From: CALCCV01 sp964388665
Lineage (GTDB): Bacteria; Bdellovibrionota; Bdellovibrionia; Bdellovibrionales; Bdellovibrionaceae
Direction of reading: 5' to 3'
DNA length: 46,964 bases
NCBI GenBank assembly: GCA_964388665.1
Contig: CAYMBJ010000027.1
Coordinates: 1 to 46,964, forward strand
Shown: piece by piece, positions 25,278 to 34,243 of the stretch
Layout: the number at the start of each line of letters is the position of its first letter
Numbering within the stretch: the stretch's first letter is position 1
Notes under the pieces: generated by a model
Databases searched by the model: none
Told to the model about the DNA's origin: nothing
The model's input: the letters and a program-made list of their open reading frames with translations, nothing else
Translations under genes and position numbers: made by a program

Positions 25278-26858
25278 ATGAATGAACCCATTGAATTAGA
25301 TTGGCTTAAGCGCTGGGCGACTTATCGGCCCCACCGTATCGCCCTCGTTGACGGAGCCAGCGGCGACAATGGCCAGCATTGCAACATCCAATGGAGCTAT
25401 AAACACCTCTATGACCGCTGTCTCAAAGGCGCAGAGTATTTAGCAAAGCATTGTCTGGTGCAAAAAGGCGACCGCGTGGCCTTGCTTGCACAAAACGAAA
25501 TTGACTCTTTTGTACTGTTTTTTGCATGTCAGCGTTTGGGTGCCATCTTGGTTCCCATAAACTTTCGCTTCACTCAGCGTGAGGTGAACCACGTGCTTCA
25601 GGATTGCCAGCCAAAAGTTTTGGTGGGCCAGAAAGCTTATCATCACCTATTTGAAAACGCGCCTCCTGAGCTGCGCCCGCAAACGTGGCTCGATCTAACC
25701 GGAGAAGCTCTCACTGAATCCCCTAGCTTTCAATCCGCATGTGATGGCGATCCCGTGAACGAAGGGGCTGGTCCGCAAATATTGGGAAATGCAGAACGCT
25801 TTCCCACCGATTTTAATGATCCTGTGATGATACTTTACACCTCTGGTACAACCGGCGCTCCAAAAGGTGCCCTGCTGACCCACAAATCTTTGTATTGGAA
25901 TTCGATCAATACGGGTTTGAGCTTGGATCTCACCGGTCAAGACTGCGCAGTGATTTTTTTACCGCTGTTTCACACGGGCGGTTGGAATGTGCTGTCCACG
26001 CCACTCTTTCATCACGGCGGCAAAGTCATCCTCACAAAAAAATTTGATCCGAGTTTGGTTTTGCAATTGTGTGAATCAGAAGGCGCTACTATTTTATTTG
26101 GCGTCCCCACAACAATGGACCTGATGGCGCGCGCGCCTAAATTTGCAAAAGCAAATTTGGCCAAAATTCGCTATGCAATTGTTGGCGGCGAACCCATGCC
26201 AGTCGAACTCATTCGAACCTGGCAGAATCGCGGAATACTGATTCGCCAAGGCTATGGTTTGACGGAGTTTGGACCCAATGTGTTTTCTCTTGGCGAGCAT
26301 GAGTCCATTCGCAAGATTGGCTCAATAGGCTTTCCCAATTTTTATATCGAGACCAAGGTGATTGATGAATTTGGCAATGCGCTACCGCCAAATCAAATTG
26401 GCGAATTGTGCCTACGCGGACCCATGTGCATGGCAGGTTATTGGAATCATCCGGCTGCAACGGCAGAGACGATTGTCGATGGCTGGCTCCGTACTGGTGA
26501 TTTGGTTCGCTATGATGAAGAAGGCTTTTTCTATGTCATGGGACGCAAAAAAGAAATGTACATATCTGGTGGCGAGAATGTCTATCCTGTAGAAATTGAG
26601 CAAGTCCTAAGCCAGCTGGAGGGAGTCAGGGAGGCAGCCGTAGTTGGCGTTCCCGATCCCAAGTGGGGCGAGGTGGGCAAGGCGTTCTTGGTGAGAGAGG
26701 ACTCTGACCCATCTACGTCGACGCTGTCCCTTGATACCGTTCACGCGCATTGTCTAAGTCACTTGGCTAAATTTAAAATTCCCAAGTATTTTCAGTTTGT
26801 CGACTCCATTCCCAAAGGGGAAAGTGGAAAAATTCTTAAGAGACAGTTGCAGAGTTGA
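25278..26858 (+). CDS. AMP-forming acyl-CoA synthetase (fatty-acid-CoA ligase type)
   Basis: Activates a carboxylic acid with ATP and CoA, 526 residues. The ATP loop ILYTSGTTGAPKGALLTH, the A5 motif GYGLTE, the YDEEGFFYVMGRKKEMYISGGE region with the hinge Asp and Lys, and the C-terminal catalytic Lys in PKGESGKILKR are all present, so it is complete. Start: the ATG at 25278 follows a strong AGAGGGGAG site; an upstream TTG at 25230 is rejected. Medium- to long-chain fatty acids are the likely substrate class, from family resemblance only. Followed closely by a secreted protein gene. Confidence 0.92.
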   Translation: MNEPIELDWLKRWATYRPHRIALVDGASGDNGQHCNIQWSYKHLYDRCLKGAEYLAKHCLVQKGDRVALLAQNEIDSFVLFFACQRLGAILVPINFRFTQREVNHVLQDCQPKVLVGQKAYHHLFENAPPELRPQTWLDLTGEALTESPSFQSACDGDPVNEGAGPQILGNAERFPTDFNDPVMILYTSGTTGAPKGALLTHKSLYWNSINTGLSLDLTGQDCAVIFLPLFHTGGWNVLSTPLFHHGGKVILTKKFDPSLVLQLCESEGATILFGVPTTMDLMARAPKFAKANLAKIRYAIVGGEPMPVELIRTWQNRGILIRQGYGLTEFGPNVFSLGEHESIRKIGSIGFPNFYIETKVIDEFGNALPPNQIGELCLRGPMCMAGYWNHPAATAETIVDGWLRTGDLVRYDEEGFFYVMGRKKEMYISGGENVYPVEIEQVLSQLEGVREAAVVGVPDPKWGEVGKAFLVREDSDPSTSTLSLDTVHAHCLSHLAKFKIPKYFQFVDSIPKGESGKILKRQLQS

Positions 26859-26925
26859 AATAAAAAGGACAAACAGACCTCTGCCGGAAAAACTCGCGCC
26901 AAGGGCGCTGACAAAGGAGAGCTTT

Positions 26926-28005
26926 ATGAGTTCAAAAATTATGCAGTGTCTTGAGCATCGGAATACAGACGACACCCTGACCACTCGTGTAAAGCGCAGG
27001 AGCCTAATCAACACTGCCTTGGCAATGGGTTTGTGCTGGCTGACTCTTGCGTGCTCATCATTATTTTCTCAACCCAGTCATGCCATTGACCTTCAGGAGT
27101 TCAAAAAACTGCTGAGCGAAGGACAAGCCGAAGTGGAAGTGCACGGTATCGATAAGGTCAACAGTCGCTATGTGGTCACCGCACGGTCCAAAACAGACTT
27201 TTTTGAGTTTCAGCACTTTGCGCTGATTGGCGGCAATGCGGAAGTCTGGCGAAAGATTGTTACTCTGAATCGCCACGATAAAATTAAGATCAAAGGAAAG
27301 CTCACATCTGAGCTCCGTCCTTTTTTGCACATCATGGCTGACTCTATTGAAGTGACCGTTCCCTATTCTCACGAAATGGGTGAGTACGAATACAAGGTAA
27401 AACTTCCAGATGACCTACTTGGAAAGAGCCAACTGGTCGCCAAAATTCATGCGCAGCATGGCGAGGGCCGGATGTTTGTAGCAGATTATATGGGAACAAT
27501 TTTGCCTGTGCTCGTGCCAATTTCACAGCAGGCCGTGGCCAAAAAACTCAGCCGCGGCGACATTGTAAGATTTGATTTTGAAATTCGGCAAAAGCCATCA
27601 CAAATCACTCATCTCAATCTAAAGAGTGAAGCCGGAAGCTTAGAAATCCTCGAAGCTGTAGGAAGCCTACATGGGAAGCCCGTTGACTACTCTGGCGATC
27701 TGATCCTATTTCCGAAAAGCCCACAAGTTCGCTTCAATGTGTTTGCCTTTAAAAAGGAAATGCCTGAAGGACAGACTCTTGAATACACGCTTGTTAATTT
27801 TGAAAATCCTGAGCTTTTCACCAGCATTCGCAATAAATTACAAAAGGCCTGGGATGAATCAAAAATTGAAGCGAAAAATGACCGTAATAAGCTGATCAAA
27901 GTAGGTCTTAAGGTAAGAGCAAAGGGCATTATGAATTATCAAGATCCTGGGCAGGCCAATCCGCAAGTGATCATCAACTCTTTGGATGACCTTAGCATCG
28001 ACTAA
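26926..28005 (+). CDS. secreted protein with OB-fold-like repeats, unknown function
   Basis: A 359-residue exported protein starting at the ATG 26926 behind AAAGGAG; the longer frame from 26797 is a shadow of the ligase gene. The N-terminus is basic then hydrophobic, with possible cleavage after SHA before IDLQEF. I see three similar strand patterns of a Gly-Lys/Asp turn followed by two strands (near KIKIKGKLT, GDIVRFDFEI, KVGLKVRAKG) that resemble OB-fold units. I do not recognise a named family. The ligase stop lies 67 bases upstream; the gene is convergent with the Gly-Pro-Leu protein, six bases between stops. Confidence 0.6.
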   Translation: MSSKIMQCLEHRNTDDTLTTRVKRRSLINTALAMGLCWLTLACSSLFSQPSHAIDLQEFKKLLSEGQAEVEVHGIDKVNSRYVVTARSKTDFFEFQHFALIGGNAEVWRKIVTLNRHDKIKIKGKLTSELRPFLHIMADSIEVTVPYSHEMGEYEYKVKLPDDLLGKSQLVAKIHAQHGEGRMFVADYMGTILPVLVPISQQAVAKKLSRGDIVRFDFEIRQKPSQITHLNLKSEAGSLEILEAVGSLHGKPVDYSGDLILFPKSPQVRFNVFAFKKEMPEGQTLEYTLVNFENPELFTSIRNKLQKAWDESKIEAKNDRNKLIKVGLKVRAKGIMNYQDPGQANPQVIINSLDDLSID

Positions 28006-28011
28006 CAGGCC

Positions 28012-29205
28012 TCATGGATAGATGACCTGATGAGGCCCCGTTCCTGTCGATCTATTGAATTCCGCCGTGCCGCCCACCACAAATAGGCGGTAACGGTGAG
28101 TGTAGATTGGAAAAAAGGGATTGTCTAAGACCAGCGAGCGAATCAAATCTATCTGTATTTCAATTTTGTCACCGGCCTCAGCCACCAGAGTTACAAAATT
28201 AACCATGTCTGTGGAGTCGAGGCGATAGCTGCGTCCTTTGGTTAAGTTTGTCACGTCCAAGCTATAAGAATCCAATTCAAATTCTGCCAACACCATGATG
28301 GTCACAAATTGAGTCTCTAAAGAGTGAGTTAAGAATTGCTGTGCACGATCACCTGGATTGAGTGTCCCGACGGTCATAAAGGATGTATCTAAATCCTTTT
28401 TGGCCATGGCAAATTCAGGATCGTAGTTTTCGAAAAGAGGAAAGACACGAGATCGATGTTTTCCACTGTTAGAGAAAGAGAAAGGAACTTCAATTTTTCG
28501 GACCAATTGGCCATTATGCAGGTACTCGCCACTGCGTGAGATTTCGTTGCCATGCGCACCCATGGGTCCCAAAGGCCCCAGTGGACCAAGTGGGCCCAAA
28601 GGACCAAGAGGTCCTAAAATCCCGAGGGCCCCATCTGCCGCCAGGTGCTGTCCAATACCATTGCCATCAGTGCCATGAGTGCCATCGCTAGAATTAGAGA
28701 GTGAACTTGAGCGAGAATTGGAACTAAAATGAGAATTGGCGAATTTGCTATAATAGAATTTTGCAGTGAGAGGGCCGTTTTCACCCAGTGGACCTGCAGC
28801 ACTCAGCGGTCCATTATTATTGGTCAAATACTGCGACAGAGACTGCCAGTCTCCGGCAGCTTTCATCATTGCACTGGGGCCAAATGTTGCCATGAAGAGA
28901 CTCAGCGGATCAGCAAAATCAAAGGCACTCTGGTTTTGCCCAGCAATGGGCCCCAGCGATCCAAGCGGACCATAAGAATAAAGTGGGCCCCTATAACCAA
29001 TTGGCCCGCTAGAACTCAGCATGTGACGAATATCCAAGCTTGGCGAGCCCCAAGTCACGCCACTATCGCGAGCGCTTGCCACGGATTGCGTATGAACCAC
29101 AACATCCCTGAGGTCAGGCTCAGAACTTGGTGAGGCTTTCGCGCTCACAACGGAAACACTAAAAATGAGGTATTTGACGATAAAAATTGATAAGGCTGTT
29201 CGCAT
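28012..29205 (-). CDS. secreted protein with Gly-Pro-Leu collagen-like repeats
   Basis: 397 residues. The N-terminus is a signal peptide (about 1-22, ending SVVSA). Residues 198-219 are an uninterrupted run of GPL triplets ending GPM, and shorter G-P-x clusters occur at 67-89 and 132-147, so Gly occurs every third residue over long stretches as in bacterial collagen-like proteins, although the third position is Leu rather than Pro. A Ser-rich linker lies before the run, and from about 235 to the end is a beta-rich domain of unknown family. Likely exported to the surface or medium. No transcription partner is evident. Confidence 0.65.
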   Translation of the reverse strand: MRTALSIFIVKYLIFSVSVVSAKASPSSEPDLRDVVVHTQSVASARDSGVTWGSPSLDIRHMLSSSGPIGYRGPLYSYGPLGSLGPIAGQNQSAFDFADPLSLFMATFGPSAMMKAAGDWQSLSQYLTNNNGPLSAAGPLGENGPLTAKFYYSKFANSHFSSNSRSSSLSNSSDGTHGTDGNGIGQHLAADGALGILGPLGPLGPLGPLGPLGPMGAHGNEISRSGEYLHNGQLVRKIEVPFSFSNSGKHRSRVFPLFENYDPEFAMAKKDLDTSFMTVGTLNPGDRAQQFLTHSLETQFVTIMVLAEFELDSYSLDVTNLTKGRSYRLDSTDMVNFVTLVAEAGDKIEIQIDLIRSLVLDNPFFPIYTHRYRLFVVGGTAEFNRSTGTGPHQVIYP

Positions 29206-29290
29206 GGTCCATCGAAAGTACCACGATCCGCAGGCATTCGTGTCCTGTTACAAATTGGTCATGTAGAAAATACTCCTATGTCGAAAGAGT

Positions 29291-29827
29291 CTATACTTCT
29301 TTGTCTGTGATGGCTGGCTTCAATTTTATAGTCAAACCCTTGGACTGACTCTGCTCTTTGATAGAACGCTGTGGACTTTGGACCACGCGCTGCTGGAGCT
29401 TGCTAAAAATTGGTTCTTTGATTGCTAAACTATTGTCCTGAAGCACACACTGGCGGGCAGTGCGTTTTTCAATATTCACAATCACTGGGGCTTTAAGGTT
29501 GGCTGTCATCAATGTCGGATCTTCAGGAATCGTTACGATGCTAAAGTACCGTAACCCAGCCGATCCAGGCTGAGTGAAGTCAAGCATCTCTAGGTCCGTC
29601 TTTGTTAAGACAGCTTTGTATGCGTCCATAAAGAGCTCTGGCTCCAAGATCGGGAATGCAATATTGGCATCTTCACAGCTCTGTAGCCACGCAAAAATCT
29701 CGTCATTGGGATCATCCAGTATTACAAATTTGCGCAGATCACTGAATCCTAGCAAGCCCTCATTAAATGTAAGAATATCGTCAGATGCGATTTCAATTTT
29801 ACCAAACCGTGAAGTCTGTATGATCAT
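29291..29827 (-). CDS. fliW: flagellar assembly factor FliW
   Basis: Binds CsrA and flagellin and so links flagellin supply to CsrA repression. 178 residues; the N-terminal part MIIQTSRFGKIEIASDD then LTFNEGLLGFSDLRKFVIL is the family signature, and ARQCVLQDNSLAIKEPIF is near the conserved C-terminal edge. The last 30 residues extend beyond the usual length of about 130-150. Its position after csrA in the flagellar cluster is the expected pairing. The ATG follows a GGGGGG-rich site (AAGGGGGGCCAGA). A 308-bp leader separates it from csrA. Confidence 0.93.
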   Translation of the reverse strand: MIIQTSRFGKIEIASDDILTFNEGLLGFSDLRKFVILDDPNDEIFAWLQSCEDANIAFPILEPELFMDAYKAVLTKTDLEMLDFTQPGSAGLRYFSIVTIPEDPTLMTANLKAPVIVNIEKRTARQCVLQDNSLAIKEPIFSKLQQRVVQSPQRSIKEQSQSKGLTIKLKPAITDKEV

Positions 29828-30135
29828 TCTGGCCCCCCTTGTTTCAATGAGATCGAAACAACCAATTGATCTTTATCACTTGATAAAATAATTAGCTCTC
29901 GACCCAGTCGAAAGTTCAGCATATCTCAGACAAAAGGCTTTTCGTCTGAACATCATATATATACGATACTTCTGCTGGCCAATTAGGCTAAATTATTTAC
30001 CCACTCTTAGGTAAATCTGGCCTTAAATCACCGATGGTTCAAATTAATTCTGCAAGTCGAGATATATTTCGCTATGCGGAAGACTCAATGGCATAGGATG
30101 CTCCTTGTGGCTGTCCTCTTTTTTTGGATATGCGA
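29828..30135. other. 308-bp gap between csrA and fliW with several hairpins
   Basis: No gene of ordinary size is seen. The stretch contains, on the fliW strand, perfect TTTATCA-CT-TGATAAA (29872-29887), a TCGAC/GTCGA pair near 29898-29910, and an imperfect CAGAC/GTCTG stem around 29928-29949, plus a 16-residue possible ORF (30044-30094) behind AAGGAG. Together they look like an untranslated leader with structure. Confidence 0.4.
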
Positions 30136-30384
30136 CTAGGTTTTGCCTTGTCCGCTCTCACCCTTGAGAAGCCGCGAAACATCGCGTGTCTTTTCAGAAG
30201 TGACACCTACGGACTCCTTATTCTGATCCTGAATGGCCATATAGACCTCTTCACGATGAATCTTGGTGTCTTTAGGAGCCTCTATCCCTAAACGAACCTG
30301 TTTTCCCTTAATTTGCACAACGCGGATTTTGATATGGTCATCGATGGCGATGCTTTCACCCAACTTCCTTGTGAGAACAAGCAT
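30136..30384 (-). CDS. csrA: carbon storage regulator CsrA (RNA-binding translational regulator)
   Basis: Homodimeric RNA-binding protein that represses or stabilises mRNAs through GGA sites, including flagellin. MLVLTRKLGESIAIDD then IRVVQIKGKQVRLGIEAPKD, with the conserved R44-type Arg in the REEVY segment. 82 residues rather than the common 61-75, with a polar C-terminal extension (about 55-82). Start: the ATG at 30384 follows TAAGGAG; a longer frame reaching 30507 is not supported. It lies 275 bases after the flgL start strand-wise and has its own candidate promoter. FliW, its antagonist, is downstream. Confidence 0.94.
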   Translation of the reverse strand: MLVLTRKLGESIAIDDHIKIRVVQIKGKQVRLGIEAPKDTKIHREEVYMAIQDQNKESVGVTSEKTRDVSRLLKGESGQGKT

Positions 30385-30562
30385 AAAAGACTCCTTAACT
30401 ATACTGTCTGATTTCCTATCGACACTTCTTTTCGGTTGCTGAAGAACATTTGAATTTAATGTCTTAATCCGGACCTCAAAAGTAGCAGCGCACCCTTTTT
30501 TGGGCACCTTTGTCTAGCTCCTGTGGGACGCTAGCAACCGCCAAAAACCAAAGGCGAAATGC

Positions 30563-30591
30563 TTATTAAGCTTGGGTCCATAGATTGTCAA
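30563..30591 (-). promoter_or_regulatory. candidate sigma-70 promoter for csrA
   Basis: On the reverse strand TTGACA (30591-30586), a 17-base spacer and TAATAA (30568-30563). The -35 is perfect; the -10 matches three of six. If used, the csrA transcript would have a leader of about 170 bases. Confidence 0.35.
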
Positions 30592-30659
30592 GCCAGCTCA
30601 GGAATATCCACCTTAAGGAATGCGTTGAGACAATGTGAAAAGATTAACTGGACCGACCA

Positions 30660-31742
30660 CTAGCGCAAAAAATCCATCAAGCTCTTCTGCGTCACACGGC
30701 CTGAAGTTTCGAGCGAAGCCCTCAGTGCTGAATCCGTTTTCGAGATATCGGACACCACCTGAAACACCTCTGCATCTTCAAGCTGTGAAGCCGTGATCTT
30801 GCTATCAACAATCGCCTTTTGGAGGGAGTCTAATGTTGAATTCACTTGCATAGTGCGGGATCCCACATCGGCGCGAGCCATAATCACTTGCTGAATGGCT
30901 TGGTCAAGAGAGTCCAAGCTTTCTTGCACGCCCTCTTTGTCATTGGTTTTTAAAGAAATCTCAAGATCTCGGACTGTCTGAAAAATATTGATGCCATAGG
31001 CTTCGGTAACGGGGTCTTTTTGCCCTGATTTTCCGGGTGCGTGCAGACTCGCGGGAGCGCGGGTCATTACAAAGTCTTCTTGCAACTTTTGCTTTTCTTG
31101 TTGCTCAATCTGGCGATCTTCTTTCCACATATTGAGTTCGTTCACGTCGGTCGGCGTATAAATGCTCGCTCTAGCGATCCCATCTCGACCCAAATCTTCG
31201 CCCAAAAAAACCCGATTGCCAGGAATGTTCATCGAAATGAAGGAGTCCTTGTGAATGTGAAGTTTAATGTCCCCATTGTCACCGCCGTACTCACCCTCTG
31301 TATTAAAGGGAGCTGTCTGAGTGCGAAAACCACCAAAAATATAACGATCTGCCAGCTTTCGATTAGCGATGTGCAGGGCCTGATTGCGTATCTGCTCAAT
31401 TTCGGTCGCGGTCACCTGCCGCGTTTCAAGGGAGGCCCCGGCGTCACTCGCCTGAGAGATAGCCAACTCTTTGGCGCGAACCAAAATTTCGCCCAGCTCT
31501 CCCAGCGACTGATCTGTAAATTCCAAAAAACCCTTTGCGTGATTCAGATTCTTAATGAACTGTGCGCTGCCGCGCTCTTCAGTACGCGAAGTAAGCACCC
31601 TCGCCGCCGCAGTGGGATCATCCGAGGGCTTATTGATGCGTTTTTGAGTTGCTGCTTGCTCTTGTAGATCAAGCATCTCCGCACGATTCTTTTGAATGTT
31701 GCGGTCCACCTGATTGAAACTCATTTTATCTGACACGCGCAT
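30660..31742 (-). CDS. flgL: flagellar hook-filament junction protein FlgL
   Basis: Second hook-associated protein, bridging FlgK and filament. 360 residues, with flagellin-like N- and C-terminal helices: MRVSDKMSFNQVDRNIQKNR with KRINKPSDDPTAAARVL, and a C-terminal ADVGSRTMQVNSTLDSLQKAI-type segment (read from the final 90 residues). Flagellin-family D0/D1 helices are intact. The gene begins 14 bases after the flgK stop. Exported through the flagellar type III apparatus with FlgN as chaperone. Length is a little above the 300-residue norm because of the variable central domain. Confidence 0.95.
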   Translation of the reverse strand: MRVSDKMSFNQVDRNIQKNRAEMLDLQEQAATQKRINKPSDDPTAAARVLTSRTEERGSAQFIKNLNHAKGFLEFTDQSLGELGEILVRAKELAISQASDAGASLETRQVTATEIEQIRNQALHIANRKLADRYIFGGFRTQTAPFNTEGEYGGDNGDIKLHIHKDSFISMNIPGNRVFLGEDLGRDGIARASIYTPTDVNELNMWKEDRQIEQQEKQKLQEDFVMTRAPASLHAPGKSGQKDPVTEAYGINIFQTVRDLEISLKTNDKEGVQESLDSLDQAIQQVIMARADVGSRTMQVNSTLDSLQKAIVDSKITASQLEDAEVFQVVSDISKTDSALRASLETSGRVTQKSLMDFLR

Positions 31743-31756
31743 AAGCTAATTTCCAA

Positions 31757-33169
31757 TTATAATCGTTTTAAATTTAAAATTGTATCAAACATTTCGTCGG
31801 CAACCTTTATGATTCGCGCAGAGGCATCGTAAGCCTTCTGAAACTCAATCATCTTGGTCGCCTCTTCATCCAGGCTGACGCCACTGATGCTTTCGCGAAT
31901 GTTACTCAGCTGATCAATAATTCCCTTTTGGGACTCCAGAGACTTTACAGATCGCTGCGTGACCGTGCCAATGCGCCCCACTTCTGAATTGTAAAAGTCA
32001 TCAAAGGTAGAGACACCATCCTTCATGAGTGGTTTGAACTGGAGTGACGAGATTACGTTGGCGATCATATTGTCGCCCGGTGCTTTTGGATTTGCAGCGG
32101 CAACAATTCGACCGACGTCATTCATCAACGTCATGTTCATTTGCATAGAAGATGCATAGCCCTCAGGGGTATCCTGCATTTCAAAAAATAAAATTCCCTC
32201 GCGGCTATTTCTATCATAGCCTTCGATATGAGCGCGATTGACCTCTTTAGCAATGCTGTAAGCTAGTTCATCGACCTGCTTAATGCACTCCTCAACCTCT
32301 TTGTCGCGAACTTCTAGCGCACCACCCATCACACCGCCCGAGATGAGCTTGGTGATATTTCCTGGAGTCGCATCGGGATTGGAATGATAATATATCTCGA
32401 CGCGATTGCCTTCGCCAGTGTGGGCCGCGGAGAGCTGACCAAAACTGCTTCCCGAAACCAAAACACCGGTGCGTGCCGCCGTGACGGAAACCAGGCCGTC
32501 GTTTCCCTCTGCCCAAGAAATATCAATTTTCTCGCCAAGATTTTTTAGCAATAGGTCGCGCCGATCGCGTTCGTCGTTCGCAGGTGTTCCTTGAATCTCG
32601 ACAAGTTGAATCTTTTCGTTGAGCGATGAAATTTCTTTTACAATTTGATTGATCTCTTCAACATTCATTTTTAACTGGGCATCAACATCATCTTGTACAT
32701 CTCGAAGTTGGGTCGTCACACGTTTAAAGTCCTGAGTGAGAGCGTAGCCAGTTTCACGAACCATGGTTCTCGACGCCAAACTCTCAGGGCTGTTCGACAA
32801 CTCCCGGTAGGCATTGAAAAAGTCGGTGATGTATTGATTGAGTCCCTTATTATTCTGCTCATTATAAACCTGCTCAACACGCTCCATCGCTCCCGCCCGA
32901 GCGTTTTGAAAGCCCAGATTGGATCCCTCACGTTGTATTTGTTTTTCTAACCAAGGATTATTGGTGCGTGTGATTACCCCAGGTCTTGCACCCATGCCGA
33001 TTTGAAGATTGCCTGCACCAATGGGCGCATTCGACAGTGTTTCTACGCGCTGACGTGAAAACCCTTCCGTGGCCTTGTTCGCTATATTGTGAGCCACGGT
33101 TTGAAGTGCCGTCTGACTATTCTCTAGTGACCTACGGCCAACATCCAACATGGCGGAAATACGGGACAT
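31757..33169 (-). CDS. flgK: flagellar hook-associated protein 1, FlgK
   Basis: Forms the first zone between hook and filament. 470 residues with the conserved N-terminal helix (SALQTVAHNIANKATEGFSRQRVE, read here as the family pattern), a variable middle, and the C-terminal SISGVSLDEEATKMIEFQKAYDASARIIKV and DEMFDTIL segments. Somewhat shorter than the E. coli protein of 547. Preceded by flgN after 52 bases. Depends on FlgN for export. Confidence 0.96.
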   Translation of the reverse strand: MSRISAMLDVGRRSLENSQTALQTVAHNIANKATEGFSRQRVETLSNAPIGAGNLQIGMGARPGVITRTNNPWLEKQIQREGSNLGFQNARAGAMERVEQVYNEQNNKGLNQYITDFFNAYRELSNSPESLASRTMVRETGYALTQDFKRVTTQLRDVQDDVDAQLKMNVEEINQIVKEISSLNEKIQLVEIQGTPANDERDRRDLLLKNLGEKIDISWAEGNDGLVSVTAARTGVLVSGSSFGQLSAAHTGEGNRVEIYYHSNPDATPGNITKLISGGVMGGALEVRDKEVEECIKQVDELAYSIAKEVNRAHIEGYDRNSREGILFFEMQDTPEGYASSMQMNMTLMNDVGRIVAAANPKAPGDNMIANVISSLQFKPLMKDGVSTFDDFYNSEVGRIGTVTQRSVKSLESQKGIIDQLSNIRESISGVSLDEEATKMIEFQKAYDASARIIKVADEMFDTILNLKRL

Positions 33170-33221
33170 CCTGTCTCTCCTATCTCCACGATTCGGAAGT
33201 TCCTACCCAATTTGGGCAGTA

Positions 33222-33737
33222 CTACGCTTCGCGACTTACGAAATGCCCTGATGTGGCAGGGCCCAGTTTTACTTGGCCCTTTTTTTCGTAAGTTGATTTT
33301 CCAGTTAAGGTTTCTTTAATTTCAGTCATCTGGCCGTTTAAAGCCTTTAGCGCGTTTTTGGCGAGGTTTTCATTTTCAGAGTTAATTTCTGATATTCGCT
33401 TGATCAAGAGCTCCAAGGTGGAGTGAATGCTTCTGAGGCGTTCACCTTCTTCACCTCCCATATTTTTTGCAATATCGAGCAGGCGAGGGTTCTCTGGATC
33501 ACAGGCCACCAAAGAGGCCAACTCTTCAGCATATCGGGCGCGCAAAGCATCCAATGAACGGGCCTTCGCAAGCAGTTGATTTTTAGTCTGTGAATACTCC
33601 AGAATTTTCTCTGAATTGGCCTCTACCAAAGATTCTTTTTCTTTGCGCACAGTTTCTAATATCTGACGATACACCTTAACGATATCCTCAAGATTTCCAT
33701 GCAACTTTTGATAGGCTCTATTTTTTACGTCTTCCAT
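33222..33737 (-). CDS. flgN: flagellar export chaperone FlgN
   Basis: Cytoplasmic chaperone for FlgK and FlgL. 171 residues, almost wholly helical coiled coil, with the FlgN pattern of a long N-terminal helix (LHGNLEDIVKVYRQILETVRKEK), a stretch of Lys/Glu and a central helix bearing LLDIAKNMGGEEGERL. Sequence similarity between FlgN proteins is low, so position between flgM and flgK is an important part of the evidence. Confidence 0.85.
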   Translation of the reverse strand: MEDVKNRAYQKLHGNLEDIVKVYRQILETVRKEKESLVEANSEKILEYSQTKNQLLAKARSLDALRARYAEELASLVACDPENPRLLDIAKNMGGEEGERLRSIHSTLELLIKRISEINSENENLAKNALKALNGQMTEIKETLTGKSTYEKKGQVKLGPATSGHFVSREA

Positions 33738-33784
33738 GACTACTTGCCTTGTCTTAAATTAATTACAATACCAAAAACGAATCA

Positions 33785-34129
33785 CTACGACGAAGTCTCT
33801 CCTGCAAACGCGAGATGCTCGTCAACCATTCTGTCTGCAATTGATTTTGCATCCACTTTATAATTTCCAGAATCAATCAATTGACGAAATTTTGCGACCT
33901 TCTGCGCATCCACATCAGGAGCCGCCAGAGCCAATTCTTTAATTGTTTTTGCTTCCATCGCTCGAGGAGAGAGGTCAACACTTGCCGATGGTGATGAATT
34001 CTGTGCCGCTTTAGCATCATCGAACAAAGATGAGGCCGTCGGCGATTTTCCGCCTTTTTGCGCCTGATCCGCTTTGCCCGTATCTACCAAATTGAGATTC
34101 TGGCCAATTTTATTATGTGTAATTTTCAT
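33785..34129 (-). CDS. flgM: anti-sigma-28 factor FlgM
   Basis: Binds FliA (sigma-28) until the hook is complete, then is exported. 114 residues from the ATG at 34129, which follows AGGAGG by seven bases; the frame extending to 34207 is rejected. The N-terminal part is polar and disordered-looking (KITHNKIGQNLNLVDTGKAD), followed by the C-terminal helices, with VDLSPRAMEAKTIKELALAAPDVDAQKVAKFRQLIDSG being the family match, read in two blocks. Expressed by the sigma-28 promoter directly upstream as well as by read-through from the operon. Confidence 0.88.
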   Translation of the reverse strand: MKITHNKIGQNLNLVDTGKADQAQKGGKSPTASSLFDDAKAAQNSSPSASVDLSPRAMEAKTIKELALAAPDVDAQKVAKFRQLIDSGNYKVDAKSIADRMVDEHLAFAGETSS

Positions 34130-34188
34130 TCTCTGCCTCCTGGGTCTCATTATGATTGTATCATAAAGAGACCAAAAGAAGCCAGCCG

Positions 34189-34215
34189 TTGTCGGAAAAT
34201 CTCGCAAAAACTTAA
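34189..34215 (-). promoter_or_regulatory. sigma-28 (FliA) promoter for flgM
   Basis: Reverse strand: TTAAGTTT (34215-34208, seven of eight to TAAAGTTT), 11 bases, then TCCGACAA (34196-34189, six of eight to GCCGATAA), giving 13 of 16 consensus positions with the ideal spacer. Transcription would begin near 34182, leaving a leader of about 53 bases before the AGGAGG and ATG of flgM. Confidence 0.65.
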
Positions 34216-34243
34216 TAAATCAAGACGTCTAGATCTTGTCTAA

